Source: an uncultured Clostridia bacterium (GTDB taxonomy: Bacteria; Bacillota; Clostridia; Christensenellales; CAG-917). Taken from it: DNA of 6,700 nt. The stretch spans positions 1-6,700 of the forward strand of contig CAMGKS010000067.1 in the NCBI GenBank assembly GCA_946056785.1, given 5' to 3'. The position numbers and the translations under genes were made by a program. The notes beneath the pieces were generated by a model. The model worked only from the letters and a program-made list of their open reading frames with translations, was not told the origin of the DNA and did no database searches. Shown one piece after another: positions 1 to 5,008 of this stretch (positions are counted from its first letter, which is position 1; every line of letters starts with the position of its first letter).

Positions 1-758
1 GCATACGAAAGACTTGATTTAAAACCTCGTGTTTTTGCGTAAAACCAATCTTTTTTAACGTTTGTCGCATATATCTGTGCCAAAGTGTTTTCATTGTTTT
101 TATAAACTTCAAACATACTGTTAAATGCGTCACGTCTTACGTTCTGATTTTCGTTTTGCAATAAAAGAGAATAAACTCCATGCGACATTTTAACTGCCGT
201 TCCGTCAGGCAATACGACGTCTTTAAAGCGTATATCGGCATTATCGAACATAGAGAAAATTTGTCTTGCTCCGTCGCTGAAAGAACCGATATCGGCAATA
301 ATTTTTTCTTCTGCTTCCGACAAAACAATCTGTTTATTTCGTTTTACTTCTTTCAAAAGCACGTCGAAATTTTTAAATCTGTCATCGGAAACCAATTTGT
401 CTATTTCATCGTCGGAAATTTTAACCAATTCAGGCATTACAAAAGAGGTAGCCGACTCAGAGTCCACCGCAAGCGCTTCTATGCGGTCCGTCATTGCCTG
501 ATATACAGGGTTTGCCGTGTCCTCGTCTTTACGCATTCTTGCATAAACGTAAAGCTTTGATAAAACAAGACCGAGACTTTCACGCAAATTAAGAAACTCT
601 AAAAGCGTATCCGCGTCGTGCAATTTACCTTTATATTCCGTCATTTTTGGATACGAAGATTTATAAAATTCAAAGCTTTTTTCCCAGTCTTCGTTTGTCG
701 GAAAAATATCTTCAAGCCGCCATTTTAAATTTTCAGGTACGTTTTCTCTTGATTGCAT
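1..758 (-). CDS. pepF: Oligoendopeptidase F, M3B family (N-terminal part, cut by the window edge)
   Basis: This is a cytoplasmic zinc metallopeptidase of the thimet-oligopeptidase-like M3B family, which cleaves short peptides as part of peptide turnover. I translated it by hand: 252 complete codons are visible, with the remaining part off the left edge; family members are about 600 aa. The start MQSRENVPENLKWRLEDIFP is typical, since PepF proteins open with a W-x-L-x-D-[IL]-[FY] motif. The stretch LSKLYVYARMRKDEDTANP (about residues 66-84) matches the helical N-terminal region. Residues 115-180 (DDEIDKLVSDDRF, then LSEAEEKIIADIG) match the Peptidase_M3_N domain. The zinc-binding HExxH motif normally lies near residue 380-390, so catalytic competence cannot be judged here. 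The ATG at 758 is chosen because a strong AAGGAG sits five bases upstream. It is separated from the DUF1846 gene by 318 bp with its own promoter signals, so it is probably a separate transcription unit. Confidence 0.9.
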   Translation of the reverse strand, partial: MQSRENVPENLKWRLEDIFPTNEDWEKSFEFYKSSYPKMTEYKGKLHDADTLLEFLNLRESLGLVLSKLYVYARMRKDEDTANPVYQAMTDRIEALAVDSESATSFVMPELVKISDDEIDKLVSDDRFKNFDVLLKEVKRNKQIVLSEAEEKIIADIGSFSDGARQIFSMFDNADIRFKDVVLPDGTAVKMSHGVYSLLLQNENQNVRRDAFNSMFEVYKNNENTLAQIYATNVKKDWFYAKTRGFKSSLSY

Positions 759-763
759 TTTTA

Positions 764-769
764 CTCCTT
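764..769 (-). promoter_or_regulatory. Ribosome binding site of pepF
   Basis: AAGGAG on the minus strand, five bases before the ATG at 756-758. It is a near-consensus Shine-Dalgarno sequence and fixes the start codon of the truncated pepF reading frame. Confidence 0.85.
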
Positions 770-775
770 AACTAC

Positions 776-796
776 GGCTGCGTCAAACTTACAGCC
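776..796 (-). promoter_or_regulatory. Inverted repeat over the predicted pepF transcription start (operator-like or 5'-leader hairpin)
   Basis: The arms GGCTG (776-780) and CAGCC (792-796) are perfect inverted complements, 11 bases apart. Read as minus-strand RNA, the pairing extends to eight pairs (791-798 with 774-781) if two G-U wobbles are allowed, with a 9-base loop. It lies between the -10 element and the SD, centred near 786. If transcription starts near 790 the upstream arm is not transcribed, which favours a protein-binding site. In read-through RNA from the upstream operon it could instead fold as a hairpin. There is no T-tract, so it is not an intrinsic terminator. The structure is seen; the function is inferred. 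Confidence 0.4.
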
Positions 797-805
797 ATTA
801 TATCA
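797..805 (-). promoter_or_regulatory. Extended -10 promoter element for pepF
   Basis: The minus strand reads TGATATAAT: a perfect TATAAT (797-802) preceded by TG one base upstream (TGnTATAAT, the extended -10 consensus for the housekeeping sigma factor). With a 17-bp spacer the -35 position (820-825) reads ATAATT, which matches TTGACA poorly, so the extended -10 would have to carry recognition. The predicted start is near 790, giving a leader of about 30 nt that contains the SD. No transcription data are available. Confidence 0.6.
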
Positions 806-823
806 ATAGCTTTTTAAATAATT

Positions 824-925
824 ATTTTGCAGTTTCTATTTTATTGCTGCTTGTACTTTATTGCTGTTTCTATTTTATTGCTGTTTGTACTTTATTGCCG
901 TTTATATTTTATTGCCGTTTAGACG
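824..925. repeat. Six tandem copies of a 17-bp repeat, organised as a 34-bp dimer
   Basis: Units begin at 824, 841, 858, 875, 892 and 909, all exactly 17 bp. The plus-strand core is TTATTG-C-[TC]-G-[TC]-TT followed by a variable five-base end. The unit at 858 reads TTATTGCTGTTTCTATT and the one at 875 reads TTATTGCTGTTTGTACT. The end types alternate: CTATT, GTACT, CTATT, GTACT, ATATT, AGACG, so the array is better described as three 34-bp dimers. The first copy (824) is degenerate, and the last two have CCG where the middle ones have CTG. The minus-strand unit contains TAA and the length is not a multiple of three, so every frame is closed within the array and it does not code. It lies immediately upstream of the pepF -10/-35 region. 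Confidence 0.9.
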
Positions 926-1076
926 TTTATCAACGTAAAACTTACCGAAACTTTTGATAGCTGCTTAAATGCAAAAACGTTTTACCGATATTTAGTATGT
1001 TTAAATATTAGTTTGATTAAATATAAGTAAAACGCAAATTTTCAGCATTGATAAATTTCATAATGAAATCAGTTTT
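926..1076. other. AT-rich spacer after the DUF1846 gene, no convincing terminator
   Basis: I searched this stretch for the transcription end of the upstream operon. The only hairpins are weak and A/T-only: ATTTCA/TGAAAT at 1055-1069 with a 3-base loop, and ATATTTA/TAAATAT at 988-1008 with a 7-base loop. Neither has a GC-rich stem followed by a T-run on the minus strand. Two imperfect direct copies of ATATTTAGTATGTTTAA occur at 988-1004 and 1005-1020, and GTAAAAC (935-941) is complementary to GTTTTAC (979-985) at long range. No gene with a ribosome binding site is visible; a 14-codon ATG frame here lacks an SD. Confidence 0.6.
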
Positions 1077-2555
1077 CTACTGAACCAAATCGTTTGAAAG
1101 GAAATTCGGATCGCTTGTAAGGTTTATTCCGAGTTTTCTCAACGCTTCTTCGTCGACTTCTTTCAAAATGTAGGTAGAATGTGCCTGGCAACCGTCCAGA
1201 TATTTAAGCTGACTAAGTGCCTTACTTGCCGTTTCGTCGCTTGTAGCGCAAATTGCAAGCGCCAACAACGCCTCTTCCAAATTTAACGCTTTGTCCTTAT
1301 CTTTAAGAGTATTCTTTTTAAGTTTGTTTATCGGAGCTATTATCTCAGGGGAAATAAGTTTAACGCTCTTAGGAATATCGGCAAGCACTTTAACCGCATT
1401 GAAAACGCACGAAGCACTGGCGCACATATTGTCAGAGCCTTTTCCTCTTATCATTTTGCCGTCGGGAAGTTCGATTGCCATAGCCCCCTTTTCCGACTTT
1501 GCGCCTTTTTCTCGAGCGGCAACCACAACCGCTCTGTCTTCAGGCTTCAATGACAGTTTTGACATCAAAAATTCAAGTCTGTGTATCGTCTTTTCGTCGG
1601 CAAGTCCGTTTTTGAAATCACAGCAACCTTTAAGGTATCTTCTGATAATTTCTTGTTTTGCGGCAAACTGTACGGCATCGTCGTCATATATACAATAGCC
1701 TGCCATATTTACGCCCATATCCGTCGGCGATTTGTAAATATCGCTATCGTTTGAAATCTTACTGAGAATAGCTTTTACAACGGGAAATGCCTCGATATCA
1801 CGGTTATAATTTACCGCCATTGTTCCGTATGCGTCATAGTGAAAAGTGTCTACCTTGTTAATATCCTGAAGGTCCGCCGTTGCCGCCTCATAAGCTAAAT
1901 TTACCGGGTGCAAAAGCGGTATGTTCCAAATTGGAAAGGTTTCGAATTTTGCGTAGCTTGCATTATTGCCACGTTTATTTTCGTGATAAACCTGACTTAA
2001 ACAAGTTGCAAGTTTTCCGCTTCCCGGGCCCGGTGCTGAAACCACTACAAGCGGTTTCGTTGTAGGGATATACGGATTTGCTCCGTAACCGTTATCCGAA
2101 ACAATCGTATCCACGTCATGCGGATAACCTTCCGTCTTTCTGTGAAGATAAACTTTTATACCTCTGTTTTCCAGCTTGTTTTTATACGAAATTGCCGCTT
2201 GTTGGTTTTCAAACATCGTTATAACGACGCTGTTTATGCTGATACCAAGTTTTGAAATGTTGTCAATCATTCTGGCAACTTCCGTTCCGTAAGTAATTCC
2301 GTAATCGGCTCTGATTTTATTTCTCTCTATATCTCCTGCCGAGATACAGATAATAAGTTCGGATTCGTCTTTAAGACTTGTAAGCAACTTGATTTTAGCC
2401 GCCTTATCGAATCCCGGCAAAACTCTTGCCGCATGTAAATCGTCAAAAAGTTTGCCGCCGAATTCAAGATAAAGTTTTCCGAATTGAGATATGCGTTTTA
2501 AGATTTGCTCTTTCTGCTTTTGCATATATAGTTCACTGTCAAAGCCGTATTTCAT
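1077..2555 (-). CDS. UPF0371 / DUF1846 family protein, function unknown
   Basis: A complete 492-aa protein, close to the usual length of about 500 aa for this family of soluble bacterial proteins. Recognisable signatures are GFDSELYMQKQKEQILKRI (residues 4-22), LEFGGKLFDDLHAARVLPGF (30-49), the DIERNKIRADYGITY block (75-89), the Gly/Pro-rich loop VSAPGPGSGKLATCLSQ (172-188) followed by YHE, then YAKFETFPIWNIPLLHPVNL (201-220), AYEAATADL (221-229) and AVNYNRDIEAFP (247-258). The Gly-rich loop resembles a nucleotide-binding loop but does not fit a strict Walker A motif, having Pro where the first Gly is expected and Leu instead of Ser/Thr after GK. There is no signal peptide or membrane segment, so it should be cytoplasmic. 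Its biochemical role is not established to my knowledge. It starts 12 bases after the parC stop, so it is probably the last gene of the topoisomerase operon. The start is set by AGGAG six bases upstream. Confidence 0.93.
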   Translation of the reverse strand: MKYGFDSELYMQKQKEQILKRISQFGKLYLEFGGKLFDDLHAARVLPGFDKAAKIKLLTSLKDESELIICISAGDIERNKIRADYGITYGTEVARMIDNISKLGISINSVVITMFENQQAAISYKNKLENRGIKVYLHRKTEGYPHDVDTIVSDNGYGANPYIPTTKPLVVVSAPGPGSGKLATCLSQVYHENKRGNNASYAKFETFPIWNIPLLHPVNLAYEAATADLQDINKVDTFHYDAYGTMAVNYNRDIEAFPVVKAILSKISNDSDIYKSPTDMGVNMAGYCIYDDDAVQFAAKQEIIRRYLKGCCDFKNGLADEKTIHRLEFLMSKLSLKPEDRAVVVAAREKGAKSEKGAMAIELPDGKMIRGKGSDNMCASASCVFNAVKVLADIPKSVKLISPEIIAPINKLKKNTLKDKDKALNLEEALLALAICATSDETASKALSQLKYLDGCQAHSTYILKEVDEEALRKLGINLTSDPNFLSNDLVQ

Positions 2556-2561
2556 ATGTAA

Positions 2562-2566
2562 CTCCT
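2562..2566 (-). promoter_or_regulatory. Ribosome binding site of the DUF1846 gene
   Basis: AGGAG on the minus strand, six bases before the ATG at 2553-2555. It lies wholly within the 12-base gap after the parC stop (TAA at 2568-2570), which is consistent with tight operon packing and fixes the start codon. Confidence 0.8.
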
Positions 2567-2567
2567 G

Positions 2568-4997
2568 TTATAATTGCGTTTTATGCGCTAAAATTGATTT
2601 TACTTTGTTTTTTACTATCGATTTCCCTTTTGTGGTTCGCGTATCGATTTTTATCTTTTCGGTATTAATTACGTTTACGCCGTCGTCGGTTATGACAGCA
2701 AGGTCATACGGCATTTTTACCAGACTTACGCCCGCAACCTGCGATGAAGCCAAATCGGCAATCTTAAAGCCTTTAAGGTATCTGTTTCCCGCTTCAAGTG
2801 TTGAAGAAATAATACGTTTAGCAAAGCCTGCCGTCGTCACGATGACGATCTCTCCTTCATCGTCGGCTTGTCCCATAAACACGACTTCATCGGTAGGTGA
2901 AAGTTTAACTCCTCTTACGCCGCCCGCTTTTCTGCCCTGAACGGGTACGTCGTCAAGTCTGAAAGCCAACGCCATACCCTCTTTCGTTACGGCAAGTATA
3001 TGCTTATCTTGTTCGACCATTTCAACGTTTATAACTTCATCGTCGTTAAGCACAACGGCCTGCATATAGTCTTTGGTGAGCGAAACGTATTCGGACAAAT
3101 CGCTACGTTTAATCATACCCTTCTTTGTAAAGAAAAGCAATTCGCCGACGCACAGTTTATCAAAAAACATAAACTTAACGACTTTTTCGTCAGCTTCGGC
3201 TTCGATGCAAAGTCTTTTAAGCGGAACGGCACTGTCTTTCCATTTCTTTTCAGGTAAATCGTCAAGATTGATTTTTACGTAGTTTCCTTTGTTGGTAAAT
3301 GCGATTACGTTTCCGGTATTATTTACCATCATTGCGCTTTTGACAAGTTCGCTTTCACTGCAAGTGTTTATATCTCTCGCCCCCAGACTAAAGCTACGAA
3401 GCGACATAAATCTGGCTTCGCCGTCAGGAGTCAAAACCAAAACGCCTTCTTTATATCCCGGAGTCGTAGTATCGGCTATAGGAACGGATATCTTTTTGCC
3501 CTTATCCATAACCACGGAATTTCTGACGCTTTTATTTCTGCGTTTGATATCCAACAATTCGCTTTTTACGACTTCGAACTGTTTTCTTTTGCTTTCGAGA
3601 ATAGAGGTTAAATAAGCGATTTTTTCTTCAAGTTCTTTAAGTTCCTGTTCTAACTTACCGACTTCGAGATGAGTGAGATTTTTAAGACGCATCTCAACGA
3701 TAGCCGTTGCCTGCTCCATGGAAAGTTTAAAACGTTCTATCAAAGCAAGTTTCGCTGCCGTCGTAGAAGCCGATTGTTTAATAATCTTTATAACTTCATC
3801 GATATTGCGAATGGCAATAAGCAAGCCTCTGACGATTTCGGCTCTCGCTTTTGCGATTTTCAAGTCATAACTCGTACGCCGTTTTATTATATCTCTTTGA
3901 TATGCGACGTAATAATGGAGATAATCTATAAGACCTAATTGCTCCGGCTTTCCGTTTGCGATAGCCACCATATTTATCGTATAATTGCATTCGAGATTGG
4001 TCTTTTTAAACAAAAAGTCAACGACTTTATCGACGTCGGTGTCTTTTTTCATTTTTATAACAGCCCTTATGCCATTCTTGTCAGATTCGTCGACGATATC
4101 GCTTATTCCCGAAAGAATTTCTTTGTTTGCTTCTCTTAAATCGGCTATCTTCGTCAAAAGCTCTGATTTCGATACCTGATAAGGAATTTCCGTTATAACG
4201 ATATTTCTTTTTTCGTTTGCTTCTTCTTCGATATGAACTTTTGAACGGATTTTGATTTTTCCTTTACCCGTTTTATAAATATCCTCAAAACTGTCGACGG
4301 GAATAATATAGCCGCCGGTAGGAAAATCAGGTCCCTTTACGATTTTTAACAATTCGCTGAGTTTTATTCCCGGTTTATCTATTACCGCTACAACGGCGTC
4401 GATAATCTCCGCAAGATTGTGCGGCGGTATGTTCGTTGCAAGACCTACGGCAATGCCGCTTGCACCGTTAACAAGCAAATTGGGAAATCTGCCCGGCAAA
4501 ATGCTCGGCTCTTTCAAACGGTCGTCAAAGTTTGGGTCGAAACGTACGGTGTCCTTATCTATATCACGCAACAACTCCATTGCGGCAGGACTCATTCTTG
4601 CTTCGGTATAACGCATTGCAGCCGCACTGTCACCGTCGATTGAACCGAAGTTTCCATGTCCATCAACAAGTTTAAGTCGCATGAAAAAGTCCTGCGCCAT
4701 CTTAACCAAAGCACCGTAAATGGAACTGTCGCCGTGCGGATGATATTTACCCATACAATCGCCGACAATACTTGCCGACTTTCTGTACGGTTTGTCGGGG
4801 CCGATTCCCATTTCATACATCGAATAAAGAATTCTTCGCTGAACGGGTTTCAAACCGTCTTCGACTCTCGGCAACGCTCTGTCTAAAATTACGAATTCGG
4901 AATACGGAAGCATAGAATTATGCATCACGTCTTCAAAAACCACTTCGTAAAGTACCGATTTATCTTCCGTAATTGTGTTTTCTTTATTTTTTGCCAT
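2568..4997 (-). CDS. parC: DNA topoisomerase IV subunit A (type IIA, GyrA/ParC family)
   Basis: A complete 809-aa DNA breakage-reunion subunit. With ParE it forms the ParC2ParE2 enzyme that passes one duplex through another, unlinking daughter chromosomes at ATP cost. The winged-helix region holds RALPRVEDGLKPVQRRILYSM (residues 40-60), PDKPYRKSASIVGD (67-80) and KYHPHGDSSIYG (84-95). The catalytic tyrosine is Tyr130 in AMRYTEARM, preceded by Arg129. The DNA-bending isoleucine is Ile182 in NGASGIAVG. KGPDFPTGG (221-229) belongs to the tower domain, and a coiled-coil arm spans about residues 370-490. Beta-pinwheel blades follow from about 500. The canonical GyrA box (QRRGGKG) is missing; only a degenerate PVQGRKAGGVRGVKL (685-699) is present, as in later blades. 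FTNKGNYVKINLDDLPEKKWKD (567-588) and the length follow Bacillus ParC. I therefore prefer ParC to GyrA, with moderate certainty. Residue 95 is Gly at the quinolone-contact Asp/Glu position. The start is nine bases after the parE stop. Confidence 0.88.
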   Translation of the reverse strand: MAKNKENTITEDKSVLYEVVFEDVMHNSMLPYSEFVILDRALPRVEDGLKPVQRRILYSMYEMGIGPDKPYRKSASIVGDCMGKYHPHGDSSIYGALVKMAQDFFMRLKLVDGHGNFGSIDGDSAAAMRYTEARMSPAAMELLRDIDKDTVRFDPNFDDRLKEPSILPGRFPNLLVNGASGIAVGLATNIPPHNLAEIIDAVVAVIDKPGIKLSELLKIVKGPDFPTGGYIIPVDSFEDIYKTGKGKIKIRSKVHIEEEANEKRNIVITEIPYQVSKSELLTKIADLREANKEILSGISDIVDESDKNGIRAVIKMKKDTDVDKVVDFLFKKTNLECNYTINMVAIANGKPEQLGLIDYLHYYVAYQRDIIKRRTSYDLKIAKARAEIVRGLLIAIRNIDEVIKIIKQSASTTAAKLALIERFKLSMEQATAIVEMRLKNLTHLEVGKLEQELKELEEKIAYLTSILESKRKQFEVVKSELLDIKRRNKSVRNSVVMDKGKKISVPIADTTTPGYKEGVLVLTPDGEARFMSLRSFSLGARDINTCSESELVKSAMMVNNTGNVIAFTNKGNYVKINLDDLPEKKWKDSAVPLKRLCIEAEADEKVVKFMFFDKLCVGELLFFTKKGMIKRSDLSEYVSLTKDYMQAVVLNDDEVINVEMVEQDKHILAVTKEGMALAFRLDDVPVQGRKAGGVRGVKLSPTDEVVFMGQADDEGEIVIVTTAGFAKRIISSTLEAGNRYLKGFKIADLASSQVAGVSLVKMPYDLAVITDDGVNVINTEKIKIDTRTTKGKSIVKNKVKSILAHKTQL

Positions 4998-5003
4998 TTT
5001 TAA

Positions 5004-5008
5004 CCCTT
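5004..5008 (-). promoter_or_regulatory. Ribosome binding site of parC, overlapping the parE stop
   Basis: The minus strand reads AAGGATAAGGG before the parC ATG (4995-4997). AAGGG (5004-5008) is six bases from the ATG and shares two bases with the parE stop codon (TAA, 5007-5009). A second candidate, AAGGA (5010-5014), is 12 bases away. The overlap suggests translational coupling, giving balanced output of the two subunits; that is inferred. Confidence 0.65.

Noticed and set aside
180..560. Plus-strand open frame of 126 codons
   Set aside because: It is antisense to the pepF reading frame, which has family motifs; the translation has no recognisable domain and no ribosome binding site.
824..925. 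Iteron-type plasmid origin or CRISPR array
   Set aside because: The 17-bp units are directly abutted with no spacers, which excludes CRISPR. There is no Rep gene or DnaA-box cluster, and the surrounding genes are chromosomal housekeeping genes.
1023..1066. 14-codon minus-strand ATG frame in the intergenic region
   Set aside because: It is very short, has no Shine-Dalgarno sequence, and lies in AT-rich DNA where such frames arise by chance.
1055..1069. Hairpin ATTTCA-TAA-TGAAAT just after the DUF1846 stop as a terminator
   Set aside because: The stem is only six almost purely A/T pairs and is not followed by a T-run on the minus strand.
1999..2040. Walker A (P-loop) motif in the DUF1846 protein
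   Set aside because: SAPGPGSGKL has Pro rather than Gly/Ala at the first position and Leu rather than Ser/Thr after GK. No Walker B partner is evident, so ATP binding cannot be claimed.
2491..2940. Plus-strand open frame of 149 codons
   Set aside because: A shadow of the 3' end of parC and the start of the DUF1846 gene. It crosses two well-supported genes on the opposite strand, and its composition is an artefact of their codons.
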